Source: Actinomycetota bacterium (GTDB lineage Bacteria > Actinomycetota > Thermoleophilia > Gaiellales > F1-60-MAGs149). Taken from it: a stretch of 64,000 nucleotides of DNA. Every line of letters begins with the position of its first letter. Positions within the stretch are counted from its first letter, which is position 1. The notes beneath the pieces are model-generated. The model ran no database searches. It was given only the letters and a program-made list of their open reading frames with translations, and was not told where the DNA came from. A program made the position numbers and the translations under genes. The stretch spans positions 78,665 to 142,664 of the forward strand of contig VFJZ01000006.1 of the NCBI GenBank assembly GCA_009885805.1, read 5' to 3'. Below, in pieces: positions 8,664 to 17,542 of the stretch.

Positions 8664-9886
8664 AGGTAGCGCTTGGCAGCGAGCGCCACGATCTTCGCGC
8701 AGGCGATCAGGTCGGCGACCGCGATCGACTCGTCCGGCATCCCCTGACCGGCGATGCGCGGGCCGATCATCGCCGCCGGCCGCCCCAGCGCCCGCCACAG
8801 TCTCGTGTCCGAGGCGGTGATGCCGAGCTCCGGTCGCGGGCGGACGCCGAGGACGTCGCCGCCGGCGTCGAGCAGCGCCTGCACGAGCGGGTCGGACGGG
8901 TCGGTCAGGTTCGGCTCCATCCCCTGGATCTCGAGCGACGTCGCGCCGACGTGGCGGGCGATCACCTCCGCCACGAACGAGCGCGCGTCGTCGAGCGTCA
9001 AACCGGCCGGGATGCGCAGGTCGACCTCGGCGCGGCAGGTCTCGGCGACGAGGTTGATCTTGGTGCCGCCGCGGATCGTGCCGACGCTCACCGTGGGCAG
9101 GTGCAGGACGCGGTCGTCGGCGTAGGTGAGCGCCTCGTCGGGCAGGCCCGCGGTTCCACCGGCGGCGAGCGCCGCCGTGACTGTCGGTGGGATCGACACG
9201 TCTCGCTCGCGCCACGCGGCAAGGTCGGCAATGACGGCGCCCATCGTCTCGATCGCGTTCGTAAGGCCGGACGCGAACGCGCCGGCACCGGCATCGCCGA
9301 GCGTCGTGACCTCGATCCAGAGCATCCCCTTCTCGCCGATCAGGACGAAGTCCGGGCTCGTCGGCTCGGCGCCGATCGCCGCGTCGCCGACGAGGTCCGG
9401 CCGCCGGGTGAGGACGAGCGGCGCGCCGTGCGGGGAGAAGCTCATCTCGTCGGACACGGCGCAGAGCGAGAGGCGGCCGGCGAAGGAACGGTCGGCCGCG
9501 AGTGCGAGGAACGCGTAGAGGAGCGTGGTCAGCCCGCTCTTCATGTCGCCGGCGCCGCGGCCGTGCAGGCGCCCGCCCTCGATCGCGCCGGAGCGTGGCG
9601 GCCGCGACCAGGCGGCCTCGGCGCCGTCCGGGTAGACGTCCATGTGGCCGTTCAGGACGAGGTGCGGCCCCGGCTCGCGCCCCTCGATCGACGCGACGAG
9701 GTTCGGCATCGACTCCTGATCAGCGATCGTCTCGACCGGGATCCCGTGCCGTTCGAGGAGGCCGCCGACGGCCGCCGCGACCGCCCTCGTATCGCCCGGC
9801 GGGTTCGGGCTCGCCTGCTGCACGAGGTGCGCGCAGAACGCGACGAGTTCGTCTGCGTGCTCGTCGATGAACGCTGCCGTGGGCAC
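8627..9886 (-). CDS. M20-family metallopeptidase (ArgE/DapE/ACY1-like)
   Basis: 419 residues from GTG 9886. Di-zinc amidohydrolase/peptidase acting in the cytosol on N-acylated amino acids or dipeptides. LVLNGHMDVYP carries the first zinc His and bridging Asp, GRGAGDMKSG the second metal Asp, AVSDEMSF the catalytic Glu position (usually SDEE), IGAEPT the following metal ligand, and GTIRGGTKINLVAETCRAEVDLRIPAG the dimerisation-domain signature. The specific substrate cannot be deduced. Transcribed divergently from ectC from a compact shared promoter. Confidence 0.88.
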   Translation of the reverse strand: MPTAAFIDEHADELVAFCAHLVQQASPNPPGDTRAVAAAVGGLLERHGIPVETIADQESMPNLVASIEGREPGPHLVLNGHMDVYPDGAEAAWSRPPRSGAIEGGRLHGRGAGDMKSGLTTLLYAFLALAADRSFAGRLSLCAVSDEMSFSPHGAPLVLTRRPDLVGDAAIGAEPTSPDFVLIGEKGMLWIEVTTLGDAGAGAFASGLTNAIETMGAVIADLAAWRERDVSIPPTVTAALAAGGTAGLPDEALTYADDRVLHLPTVSVGTIRGGTKINLVAETCRAEVDLRIPAGLTLDDARSFVAEVIARHVGATSLEIQGMEPNLTDPSDPLVQALLDAGGDVLGVRPRPELGITASDTRLWRALGRPAAMIGPRIAGQGMPDESIAVADLIACAKIVALAAKRYLQPSPGRTKPVS

Positions 9887-9892
9887 GCTGCA

Positions 9893-9902
9893 AGCGTATG
9901 CT
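9893..9902. promoter_or_regulatory. Bidirectional leaderless promoter between M20 peptidase and ectC
   Basis: AGCGTATGCT contains TATGCT on the plus strand (9897-9902, 7 nt before ATG 9910) and TACGCT on the minus strand (9898-9893, 6 nt before GTG 9886). The two -10 boxes share the TA at 9897-9898. Neither gene has a Shine-Dalgarno in the 23-bp gap, so both mRNAs are predicted to be leaderless. Confidence 0.6.
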
Positions 9903-9909
9903 GTCCAGC

Positions 9910-10293
9910 ATGATCGTGCGCACCATCGACGAGATCGCAGGAACCGACCGCGACGTCTCGGGCACCGGCTGGCGGAGCCGCCGGATCGTCCGTCGCGACG
10001 ACGGCATGGAGCACTCCGTTCACTACACCGAGGTTCTCGCCGGCAGCGAGCAGACGCTCTGGTACAAGCATCACTACGAGACGAATCTCTGCATCGCCGG
10101 GGAGGGCGAGGTCGTCGATCTCGCGACCGGGACGACGTACGCGATCCGCCCCGGTACCATGTATGCGCTCGACCAGCACGACCGGCACGTCCTGCGTGCC
10201 CACACCGACGTCACGCTCGTTTGCACGTTCTGGCCCGCGCTGGCCGGGACGGAGACGCACGATGCCGACGGATCCTATCTTCCGGCAGGTTAG
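9910..10293 (+). CDS. ectC: L-ectoine synthase, solitary
   Basis: 127 residues from ATG 9910 (MIVRTIDEIA, the standard EctC N-terminus; an ATG-like start 12 nt upstream lies in the promoter). EctC is a cupin that cyclises N-gamma-acetyl-diaminobutyrate to the osmolyte ectoine. The iron ligands known from Paenibacillus lautus EctC are present at identical positions: Tyr52, Glu57 and His93. IRPGTMYALDQHDRHVLRA is the conserved core. No ectA, ectB, ectD or ask_ect gene is nearby, so this is an orphan EctC; it may use imported or differently made precursor, or a related substrate. Confidence 0.88.
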   Translation: MIVRTIDEIAGTDRDVSGTGWRSRRIVRRDDGMEHSVHYTEVLAGSEQTLWYKHHYETNLCIAGEGEVVDLATGTTYAIRPGTMYALDQHDRHVLRAHTDVTLVCTFWPALAGTETHDADGSYLPAG

Positions 10294-10374
10294 GTGAGAT
10301 TCGTTAGGAGCGTTTCCGTGAAGTAGGATTTCCGGAGTCGTCACGCGTCTGCGTGGCGGTCGGAAGGAGATGCG

Positions 10375-12090
10375 ATGAGAGGGAGATCAGTCTGTACGGC
10401 CGCGGCGGCCGTCGCCGTCCTCGGCCTGCTCGCGCCGGTGGCGGGGGCCCATCGGTCAGACGGTTACGGGTCGAAGAAGGGCCAACTGACGGCGCAGGCG
10501 TCGTTCCTGACGCAGGTCGATCGTGCCGACGTCACGTTCCAGCCGATCATCACCGTCGGCGAGACGCTGAAGAGCGGGTTCCGCTTCGAGGCCGTTCCCG
10601 ACGGCATCGCGATGCGCAAGGACAAGAAGGGGCGCGTCACGGTCTGGGTCAACCACGAGACGTCGATCGGGCCGTTCCCGTACGTCCCCGCCGCACCGAC
10701 GGCCGCGAACGGCGAGAACGACTTCGACAGCTCCCAGGTGTCGGAGCTGACGCTGAACAGGAAGACCGGCGGCGTCATCGCCGGCCGCTTCGCGATCACC
10801 AGCGCCGAGGGCTTCCAGCGCTTCTGCTCGAACTTCCTCGCGACCCGCAAGGAGGGCTTCGACCGCGACATCCTCTTCACGAACGAGGAGTCGCCGGAGT
10901 GGATCGCCAGGGTCGCGCCCGACTTCACCGCGGCGATCGGAAACCCGGCCAACCGGCAGTCCGGCGTCACCGTCGCCTATGACGTGAAGAGGAAGAAGAC
11001 CCACGTCATCTGGGGCATGGGTCGCTTCAACCACGAGAACACGGTCGCGATCCCCGGCTTCCGGAAGAAGGTCGTCACGCTCTCCGGCGACGATACGTTC
11101 CTCTCCAACCCGGCCCAGTCGCAGGTCTACTCGTACATCGCACGGAGCGCGAAGAAGCTCCTGCAGGACAAGGGCGATCTGTGGGCGTTCGTCGGCGATG
11201 ACCCGGCGATCAACGACTACTACGACTTCCTGCCCGGCTCGACGCAGTCCGTCAGTGGGCACTTCATCAAGGTGCCGAAGGACGTCGCGACGGGCCGCAA
11301 GGCCGACGGCTCCGATGTCGTCGCCGCCGACTTCGGCTATCCGGCGCCGACCGCCGCGGAGTTCGCCACCGACGCGCTCGGCAACCCCGCCGACGGGCCG
11401 CAGTGGGTGCTCGAGCACTGGGGCGACCTCAACAACGTCTTCCAGTTCGTGCGGATCGAGGACATCGCGTACGACAAGCGGCACGGCATGTCGAACGTCG
11501 TCTACCTCGTCGACTCCGGTCGTGGCCGTGCGGGTGCCGCGCCCGCAGCCGGCCTCTCCACGAACGGACGGATCTGGAAGATGGTCCTCGACAAGGATGA
11601 CCCGACGATCGTCACGAGCCTCTCCATCTTCCACGAGGGCGACGACAACCCGGTCAAGACGCCGGGCGAGATCCATCAGCCCGACAACATCGAGACGACG
11701 AAGAACTCGCTCCTGATTACGGAGGATCCGGGCTCGGCCCAGCAGTTCCCGGCCGGCTCGACACTTCCGAACGCGACGAGCGCACGGGTCTGGCGCATCC
11801 CGCTCGACGGCTCGCCGGCCGAGGTCGTCGCCAAGGTCGACCACTACGCCGACGGCGGCCCGACCGACGTCGACGGCCGCGCTCCCGGCAACTGGGGTGC
11901 GTGGGAGGCGAGCGGCATCGTCGACGCCTCGAAGGCGTTCGGCCCCGGTGCGTTCCTGATCGACGTCCAGGCGCACACGCTCTGGGTCGAGAAGGGGCCC
12001 GGTGCTGATCGCAACGGCGACGGCCAGCCTGACTACACGAACAAGCGCGAGGGCGGTCAGCTGATCCTGATGCGGATCCCCGGCGCCTAG
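10375..12090 (+). CDS. Secreted PhoX/DUF839-family protein
   Basis: 571 residues with an N-terminal signal peptide (Arg-rich start, hydrophobic stretch AAAAVAVLGLLAPVAG, cleavage after AGA). The mature part resembles the DUF839/PhoX beta-propeller family: WVNHETS, VSELTLNRKTG, LFTNEESPEW, GMGRFNHENTVAI, HQPDNIETTKNSLLITED and VEKGPGADRNGDGQPDY, the last a calcium-binding-like Asp-rich loop. PhoX enzymes are calcium/iron alkaline phosphatases, but not all family members are phosphatases. It has a good Shine-Dalgarno (GGAAGGAG at 10362-10369) and stands alone, ending at a strong hairpin. Confidence 0.8.
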   Translation: MRGRSVCTAAAAVAVLGLLAPVAGAHRSDGYGSKKGQLTAQASFLTQVDRADVTFQPIITVGETLKSGFRFEAVPDGIAMRKDKKGRVTVWVNHETSIGPFPYVPAAPTAANGENDFDSSQVSELTLNRKTGGVIAGRFAITSAEGFQRFCSNFLATRKEGFDRDILFTNEESPEWIARVAPDFTAAIGNPANRQSGVTVAYDVKRKKTHVIWGMGRFNHENTVAIPGFRKKVVTLSGDDTFLSNPAQSQVYSYIARSAKKLLQDKGDLWAFVGDDPAINDYYDFLPGSTQSVSGHFIKVPKDVATGRKADGSDVVAADFGYPAPTAAEFATDALGNPADGPQWVLEHWGDLNNVFQFVRIEDIAYDKRHGMSNVVYLVDSGRGRAGAAPAAGLSTNGRIWKMVLDKDDPTIVTSLSIFHEGDDNPVKTPGEIHQPDNIETTKNSLLITEDPGSAQQFPAGSTLPNATSARVWRIPLDGSPAEVVAKVDHYADGGPTDVDGRAPGNWGAWEASGIVDASKAFGPGAFLIDVQAHTLWVEKGPGADRNGDGQPDYTNKREGGQLILMRIPGA

Positions 12091-12788
12091 ACCGGTGCCA
12101 CGGCGATCGCGGCGAACCGTGCCGCGATCGCCGTGGCGTGCGGCTGCCAGGCGGCGACTGCCCCGTCGAGCTCGGCCGTGATCGCCTCGACGTCGGCGCC
12201 GCGCTCGCGCAGGCTCTCGCCGCCGTTCTCGAACCAGCGCGTGACGTGACCGGCGAGTTCGGCGTGGAACTGGACGCCCCACGCCCGTTGGGCGAACCGG
12301 ATCACCTGTGGCGTGCCGTCGGCAGCGGCGAGAACGGTGGCCTCCGGCGGCGGCTCGACGGCGTACTCGTGCCAGGACAGCGGGCGGATCGTGGCGGGAA
12401 GGTCGCCGAACAGCGGGTCGTCCTCCGCGTGCACCTCGACCGGGAGGAACCCGACGCGCAGGCGTCCGATCGGCCCCGCACCGCCGCCGAGTGCCTGCGC
12501 CATCAACTGCGCGCCGAGGCAGACCCCGAGCACCGGGATGCCCCTCGTGATGGCCTGGCGGTACAGGGCGCGCGCCTCGGCGAGCCAGGGATGGGCGATG
12601 TCCTCGTCCGGGTGCATCGTGCCGCCGAGTCCGATCAACGCGTCGATCTGCCCCGCGTGCCGCGGCGGCGACGGCTCGGCGAACGTCCGCCACGTCTCGA
12701 GTTCGAGGCCGGCTGCTCGCAATGGCGCTTCGAGCGCGCCGAGCAGGCCGCCGGCGGAGTGCTGGAGGATCAGGACCGTGCCGGGCAT
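12087..12788 (-). CDS. Class I glutamine amidotransferase-like protein
   Basis: 233 residues from ATG 12788. A stand-alone GATase1 domain: nucleophile elbow IPVLGVCLGAQLMA with the catalytic Cys, and VQFHAEL with the catalytic His and Glu. Early strands VLILQHS and LIGLGGTMHPDE match amidotransferases such as the GuaA-like domain proteins that hydrolyse gamma-glutamyl compounds. No synthase partner is adjacent; the ThDP enzyme on the other side is divergent. TAGTCT on the minus strand (12803-12798) lies 9 nt before the start. Its last codons overlap the PhoX-like gene end and contain the convergent hairpin. Confidence 0.85.
   Translation of the reverse strand: MPGTVLILQHSAGGLLGALEAPLRAAGLELETWRTFAEPSPPRHAGQIDALIGLGGTMHPDEDIAHPWLAEARALYRQAITRGIPVLGVCLGAQLMAQALGGGAGPIGRLRVGFLPVEVHAEDDPLFGDLPATIRPLSWHEYAVEPPPEATVLAAADGTPQVIRFAQRAWGVQFHAELAGHVTRWFENGGESLRERGADVEAITAELDGAVAAWQPHATAIAARFAAIAVAPV
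12097..12137. terminator. 17-bp perfect hairpin between convergent genes
   Basis: GCCACGGCGATCGCGGC (12097-12113) pairs exactly with the complementary arm at 12121-12137 around a 7-nt loop. It begins 7 nt after the PhoX-like stop codon and lies inside the last codons of the convergent amidotransferase gene, so it can terminate the plus-strand transcript while also encoding protein on the minus strand. Confidence 0.7.
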
Positions 12789-12842
12789 GCGGCAGTCAGA
12801 CTACCGGCCCAGGTCGACTGATCGGCTCGAATGGAGGGGTGG

Positions 12843-14351
12843 ATGGGGACGTCGGAGGCAGCGGCGCTCGCCGAGGCCGCGTACGCGGCGGGCACGCGGG
12901 TCGCGTTCGGCCTGCCCGGCGGCGGCGCGAACCTCGATCTGATTGCAGCCTGCTCGGACGTCGGCATCGAGTTTGTCCTGATGCGGTCGGAGTCGGCAGC
13001 GGTCTTCGCCGCCGCTGCCTACGCCGACGTCCGCTCCGCGCCCGGGCTCGCCATCTGCACCCGCGGCCCCGGCATCGTGGCCGCGGCGCTCGGCACCGCG
13101 TCGGCGCTGCTCGACCGGCAGCCCGTGATCGTCGCGACCGACGGCGCCGGTGCCGAGCATCCCCACCAACGCGTCAGCCATGCAGCGCTCGGCGCTGTCG
13201 TCGCCAAGGCCGTCACCGCGGACGGGGCAGCGGCAGTCCGGATCGCCATGACGGCGCCGCACGGGCCGGTTGTCTTCGACTTCGGCGGCAGCGAGTCGCC
13301 GCCCGAAGCGTCGTCTCCCGCACCGCCCGCGACCGCGGGCAGCGCGATCCGTGTGTCGGGTTCACGTCCGGCGATCGTCGTCGGCGGCGGCGCGCGCGCG
13401 AACGCCGGTGCGCTCCGCCGGTTGGTCGAGGGACGGCGGATCCCGGTCCTCGCCACCTACCGGGCAAAGGGGGCGATCCCCGACACCTGGCCGAACGCGG
13501 CTGGTCTGTTCACCGGCTTCCCTCGCGAGGGACTCCCGCTTGCACACGCCGACGCGATCATCACCGTCGGCCTCGACCCGGTCGAACTCCTACCGGCCCC
13601 GTGGGGCTGGCCTACCCCGGCGCTCGCGCTGGTCGAGGCCGAGCCACACGACCTCGCCCAGATCCCGGCCGGACGCACCGTGGTCGGCCCGCTCGATCGG
13701 ACTCTCGGCCGCCTCGAACTCGATGACAGCGGCTGGTCAGCCGACGGTCGTAGCTTCCAGCGGGCGGCGCTCGACGCGATCGACGTGCCCGTCGCCGGGC
13801 TCGCGCCGCAAGACGTCGTGCGGGCGACGCGCGCGGCGCTGCCGTCGGGCAGCATCGCGACCGTCGACGCCGGCGCGCACATGCTGGTCGCGATGGGGTT
13901 CTGGAGTGTCAACGACCCGAGCGAGTGCCTGATCTCGAGCGGCCTCGCGACGATGGGCTTCGCCCTACCCGCTGCGATCGGGGCGAGCTTCGCGCGCGAC
14001 GTGCCCGTCGTCTGCTTCGTCGGGGACGGCGGGCTCGGCATGGTCCTCGCCGACCTCGAGACACTCGCCCGGACCGGTCGTGACGTCCGCGTCGTCGTGT
14101 TCAACGACGCGAGCCTGTCGCTGATCCGCATCAAGCAGACCGGCCATCGGACCGATGCGGTCGCGGTGACGCATGCGCCGGTCGACTTCGCCGCCGCCGC
14201 CCGCGCGCTCGGCATCGCTGCCGGCACGGTGACGACAGCAGCGGAACTGTCGCTGGCCCTCGAGCCGGCCGGGCCGTACCTGATCGATGCGCGCATCGAC
14301 GCGTCCGGCTACCGGGCGATCCTCGCTGCCGTTCGTGGGCCGATCGGGTGA
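12843..14351 (+). CDS. Thiamine-diphosphate-dependent enzyme, acetolactate-synthase-like
   Basis: 502 residues from ATG 12843, preferred over ATG 12831 because GGAGGGG (12833-12839) then serves as a Shine-Dalgarno. Three-domain POX-family enzyme: N-terminal pyrimidine domain with FGLPGGGANLD and the catalytic Glu in RSESAAVFAA; a shortened central domain; C-terminal domain with GLATMGFALPAAIGA and FVGDGGLGM for pyrophosphate/Mg binding. FAD-binding features of true acetolactate synthase are weak and no regulatory subunit is adjacent, so a 2-oxo-acid decarboxylase or carboligase of unknown substrate is likely. The usual Asn after the GDG motif is not evident. Confidence 0.82.
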   Translation: MGTSEAAALAEAAYAAGTRVAFGLPGGGANLDLIAACSDVGIEFVLMRSESAAVFAAAAYADVRSAPGLAICTRGPGIVAAALGTASALLDRQPVIVATDGAGAEHPHQRVSHAALGAVVAKAVTADGAAAVRIAMTAPHGPVVFDFGGSESPPEASSPAPPATAGSAIRVSGSRPAIVVGGGARANAGALRRLVEGRRIPVLATYRAKGAIPDTWPNAAGLFTGFPREGLPLAHADAIITVGLDPVELLPAPWGWPTPALALVEAEPHDLAQIPAGRTVVGPLDRTLGRLELDDSGWSADGRSFQRAALDAIDVPVAGLAPQDVVRATRAALPSGSIATVDAGAHMLVAMGFWSVNDPSECLISSGLATMGFALPAAIGASFARDVPVVCFVGDGGLGMVLADLETLARTGRDVRVVVFNDASLSLIRIKQTGHRTDAVAVTHAPVDFAAAARALGIAAGTVTTAAELSLALEPAGPYLIDARIDASGYRAILAAVRGPIG

Positions 14352-14394
14352 GCATGGCGCTCGTCCGCCGAATCTGGGGTACGGTGATAGCGGA

Positions 14395-15963
14395 ATGTCG
14401 GCGGACGAGTCGCATACCGACGGGGAGCAGCTACCCGCGGAGGATCTCGTCGCGGAAGCGGCGGTCATGGAGACGGCGGCCGAGTTCGCCGTGGTCGCTG
14501 TGCCCGAGCCCGAGGTCGCCGAGGTCGCCGAGCCGGCGGGTGAGGCGGCTGTCGCCGAGATGTCCGCGCCGCTCGAAACCGTGTCCGACGAGCAGGCTGC
14601 CGTTGCTGTCGACACCCTGATCGTCGAGGCAGCCGAGCGTCCCGACAGCGACACCGACGCTGTGTCGTCGCCGCCAGAGACGGCTGCGGCAGAGGTTCCC
14701 GCGGCGGTGGCAGCCATTTCGGACGAGCAGGCCGCCGCTGTCGCCGTCGACGCCTCGCTCGTCGACGAGGCCGAGCATCTCGTTGGTGCCGTCGAGGTCG
14801 CCGAGCCGCCGGCCGAGAGCGAGACCCCGCGGTCGTCGCCGGAGCCGGCTCCTGCCGAGATCACGGCGTCGATCGAGGCCGTATCCGGCGAACAGGCCGC
14901 GGTCGCCGTCCGCACCGCGATCGTCGAGGAGGCTGAACGTCTCTCTGGCTCGGAGGAGTGGTCGAAGGCATCCAACGGCTTCCGTGAACTGCTCGAGCGC
15001 TGGCGTGCTGTCGGCTCCGCCGGCCGCGCGATCGACGATGTCCTCTGGGCACGGTTCGAGACCGCGCGTGACGCGTTCTTTCAGCGGCGCAACGCGCACC
15101 ACGCGGAGCGGTCGCGGCTCCTGTCAGCGGCCGCCGATCGCAAGCGCGAGCTGATCGCGGAGTGCGAACGGTTGCTCGAGCTCGGCGATCCGCGCAAGAT
15201 CGGCGAGGGTCTCGATCGTCTGATGGGCGAATGGAAGGCCGCCGGGCGGGCCGGTAACGAGGATCAGGCGCTATGGCACCAGTTCCGGGGCGCGCGCGAG
15301 CGCGTGTTCGCGCTCCGTCGCGAGGCGGCGGCTGCCCGGCAGCGTCGGCGTGAGGAGATCAAGGCCGGCAAGGAGGCCCTGATCGAGGAGGCGAAGGCGC
15401 TCGCGACGCTTGCGACGGAGGGACTCCAGGAGGCGCTCGACCGGTCGATGACCGCCTGGAAGCAGGCTGGCTCGGCGGGCAAGGACGCCGACGATGAGCT
15501 GTGGGGCCGCTTCCGGGAGGCGCGCGGCGCCGCGTTCGGGCGTCTGCGTCAGCTGGCCGTCCGCGCCGAGCGCGAGGCCGCGCGCGCAGCGCAGAGCGCC
15601 GAGCGGGCCGTCTTCGCTGCGCAGCGCGCGGCCTTCTCCGGTGGCGCCGTCTCCGAGACCGAGGTGGAGAAGCTAAAGCAGACGTTCGCGCGCGCCGCCG
15701 ACACGGTCGGCGAGGAGGTTCGGGAACAGTTCCAGGAGGCGGTCGGTCGTCTCAGCGATCGCGCGAAGGAGTCCGCGAGCGCGATTCCGGGTACGAATCC
15801 GCTTGGGATGGCGCGGGTGAAGCTGGAGATCACGATCCGCGAGCTCGAGGAGCGCGTGGAGCAGTTCCGTGCTGCCGGCTCCCGCGAGCTCGCTCGCGCC
15901 GAGAAGCGGCTGGCCGAGGAGCGGCAGAAGCTCGAGCGCATGCTCGCCCTGATCGGCCGCTGA
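14395..15963 (+). CDS. DUF349-domain protein with acidic, internally repeated N-terminus
   Basis: 522 residues from ATG 14395. Residues 1-185 are acidic, Ala/Glu/Val-rich and contain three imperfect copies of a 30-residue unit: ETVSDEQAAVAVDTLIVEAA, AISDEQAAAVAVDASLVDEA and EAVSGEQAAVAVRTAIVEEA. Residues ~190-420 hold three DUF349 repeats (RELLERWRAVGSAGR, MGEWKAAGRAGNEDQALWHQF, MTAWKQAGSAGKDADDELW), each a helical bundle with conserved Trp and Gly. The C-terminus (~440-520) is a predicted coiled coil. Function is unknown; DUF349 proteins are cytosolic and often stress-linked. No signal peptide. Confidence 0.8.
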   Translation: MSADESHTDGEQLPAEDLVAEAAVMETAAEFAVVAVPEPEVAEVAEPAGEAAVAEMSAPLETVSDEQAAVAVDTLIVEAAERPDSDTDAVSSPPETAAAEVPAAVAAISDEQAAAVAVDASLVDEAEHLVGAVEVAEPPAESETPRSSPEPAPAEITASIEAVSGEQAAVAVRTAIVEEAERLSGSEEWSKASNGFRELLERWRAVGSAGRAIDDVLWARFETARDAFFQRRNAHHAERSRLLSAAADRKRELIAECERLLELGDPRKIGEGLDRLMGEWKAAGRAGNEDQALWHQFRGARERVFALRREAAAARQRRREEIKAGKEALIEEAKALATLATEGLQEALDRSMTAWKQAGSAGKDADDELWGRFREARGAAFGRLRQLAVRAEREAARAAQSAERAVFAAQRAAFSGGAVSETEVEKLKQTFARAADTVGEEVREQFQEAVGRLSDRAKESASAIPGTNPLGMARVKLEITIRELEERVEQFRAAGSRELARAEKRLAEERQKLERMLALIGR

Positions 15964-15966
15964 CGC

Positions 15967-17517
15967 TCAGAGTGAGCCGGCGGCGACCTCGCCGCCGATC
16001 ACGGTCGCCTCGACCGGCATCGAGGGCACCTCGTCCAGCAGCACCGTCGCCGGGTCCGTGCCGAGCACGACGAGGTCGGCGAGATACCCCGGGGCGAGCC
16101 GCCCACGATCGTCGAGGTGGCAGGCGTGCGCCGCGTCGCGGGTCATCACGCGTAACGCCTCCTCCATGCCGATCGCCTCCTCCGGACAGATCGGCGTGCC
16201 GCTTCGCGAGACGTGCGCCAGTGCGCACCAGATCGAGTGCCAGGGATCGATCGCCTCCGGCTGCGTGCCGGTCGCGTCCGAGTTCCCGGGCGGGCGCAGG
16301 CCCATCGAGTGCAGCGTCCGCAGCGGCGTCGCCGCCTCGTCCGGCGCGAGGTCGCCGTACGAGTACGTGAACTGCGGCGTCGTGACGGGGATGATCCCGG
16401 CAGCCCCGATCCGTCGGAGCAGATCGGGATCCGGCCGCATGTCGCCGATGTGCTCGATCCGGTGCCGGTGATCGTCCCACGGTGCCGCCGCCTGGGCACG
16501 CTGCACGGCCAGCAGCGCCATCTCCGCGGCCTCGACCGTGGGCGCGACGTGCATCCAGAGTTGCAGGCCGGCCCGATGCGCCTCCAACGCCATCGCGTCG
16601 AGTTCCTCCTGATCCCACTTCAGATCGGCCTCCGGCGTGCCGTCGATACGGCAGCCGATGCCGTCCACGAACAGCTTGATGCCGCCGAGCGATAACCACT
16701 CGTCGCCGAAGCCGGTCTCGAGACCCATAGCGGTCAGCTCGCGGACCGAGCCGAGCCGCGGCACGTGCAGCCAGAGCGCGAGACGCACCGGCAGCTCGCG
16801 GCGGCGCCGCAGCAGCTGGAACGCCCGAATGCCCTCGCGCGTGAACGGCAACTCCGCCACGGTGGTGACACCTCGTGACGTCCAGCGGGCGCGGCCCTCG
16901 TCGCGAACGGCCGTGGCGATCGCCTCGCGCTCGTAGGTCGGGAGCGGAAGCCAGTCCCACAGCTCCTTCGCGCGGCCCGTCTCGATCTCGACCGCCGAGC
17001 CGCGGGGGAGCGTCGCGGAGCCGTCGAGGATGCCGGTCGCCTCCAGCGCGGCCGTGTTGAGCGTGCAGATGTGCAGGCCCGAGAAGACGACCACCGGATG
17101 GTCGGTGGTGGCGGCATCGAGATCCGCCCGCGTCAGCGGCCGCCGTTCGGTGACGAGCAGGTGCAGCGCGAAGTCCGCCCGGCCGACGATCCACTCGCCC
17201 GGCGGCGTGCGCTCCGCGGTGCGGTCGACCGCGGCGACGATGCCGGCGAGCGAGCCGTGGTCAGCGGCGAAGCAGTGGAGGGCGTACGCCAGGTGCGTGG
17301 CGCTCAGCTCGAGGTGGCAGTGGCCGTCGACGAAGCCGGGGATGACGTGCCGCCCGCGCAGATCGACCACCTCGGTTCCCGGCGGCGCGGCGGCGCGGAT
17401 CGCCGCTGTCGGCCCGACGCGGACGATGCGACCGTCACGCACGAGCAGCGCCTCCGCGTGCGGCGCGTGGTCATCCATCGTGCGGATCGATCCGTCGACG
17501 AAGGCGATGTCGCGCAC
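15967..17517 (-). CDS. Amidohydrolase family protein (YtcJ/exoenzyme-regulatory type)
   Basis: 516 residues from GTG 17517. Metal-dependent amidohydrolase: N-terminal composite beta-sandwich with LRGRHVIPGFVDGHCHLE (first HxH metal pair), HICTLNTAAL typical of the YtcJ subgroup, IKLFVDGIGCRIDGT (carboxylated-Lys region), LQLWMHVAPTVEA, HRIEHIGDM (metal His), GNSDAT (catalytic Asp) and closing GRLAPGYLADLVVLGTDP. These enzymes hydrolyse amides or related bonds in the cytosol; the substrate is unknown. An 8-bp inverted repeat at 15979-15996 lies inside its 3' end. Confidence 0.85.
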   Translation of the reverse strand: MRDIAFVDGSIRTMDDHAPHAEALLVRDGRIVRVGPTAAIRAAAPPGTEVVDLRGRHVIPGFVDGHCHLELSATHLAYALHCFAADHGSLAGIVAAVDRTAERTPPGEWIVGRADFALHLLVTERRPLTRADLDAATTDHPVVVFSGLHICTLNTAALEATGILDGSATLPRGSAVEIETGRAKELWDWLPLPTYEREAIATAVRDEGRARWTSRGVTTVAELPFTREGIRAFQLLRRRRELPVRLALWLHVPRLGSVRELTAMGLETGFGDEWLSLGGIKLFVDGIGCRIDGTPEADLKWDQEELDAMALEAHRAGLQLWMHVAPTVEAAEMALLAVQRAQAAAPWDDHRHRIEHIGDMRPDPDLLRRIGAAGIIPVTTPQFTYSYGDLAPDEAATPLRTLHSMGLRPPGNSDATGTQPEAIDPWHSIWCALAHVSRSGTPICPEEAIGMEEALRVMTRDAAHACHLDDRGRLAPGYLADLVVLGTDPATVLLDEVPSMPVEATVIGGEVAAGSL

Positions 17518-17524
17518 GCTCGTG

Positions 17525-17534
17525 AGCGTACACT
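17525..17534. promoter_or_regulatory. Bidirectional leaderless promoter, amidohydrolase / acyl-CoA dehydrogenase
   Basis: AGCGTACACT carries TACACT on the plus strand (17529-17534, 8 nt before ATG 17543) and TACGCT on the minus strand (17530-17525, 7 nt before GTG 17517), sharing the TA at 17529-17530. The intergenic gap is 25 bp with no Shine-Dalgarno for either gene. Confidence 0.6.
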
Positions 17535-17542
17535 CCGGCGCG

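Noticed and set aside
10456..12693. 745-codon minus-strand frame opposite the PhoX-like gene
   Set aside because: No family similarity and repetitive Arg/Asp/Val composition typical of an antisense shadow of a GC-rich gene.
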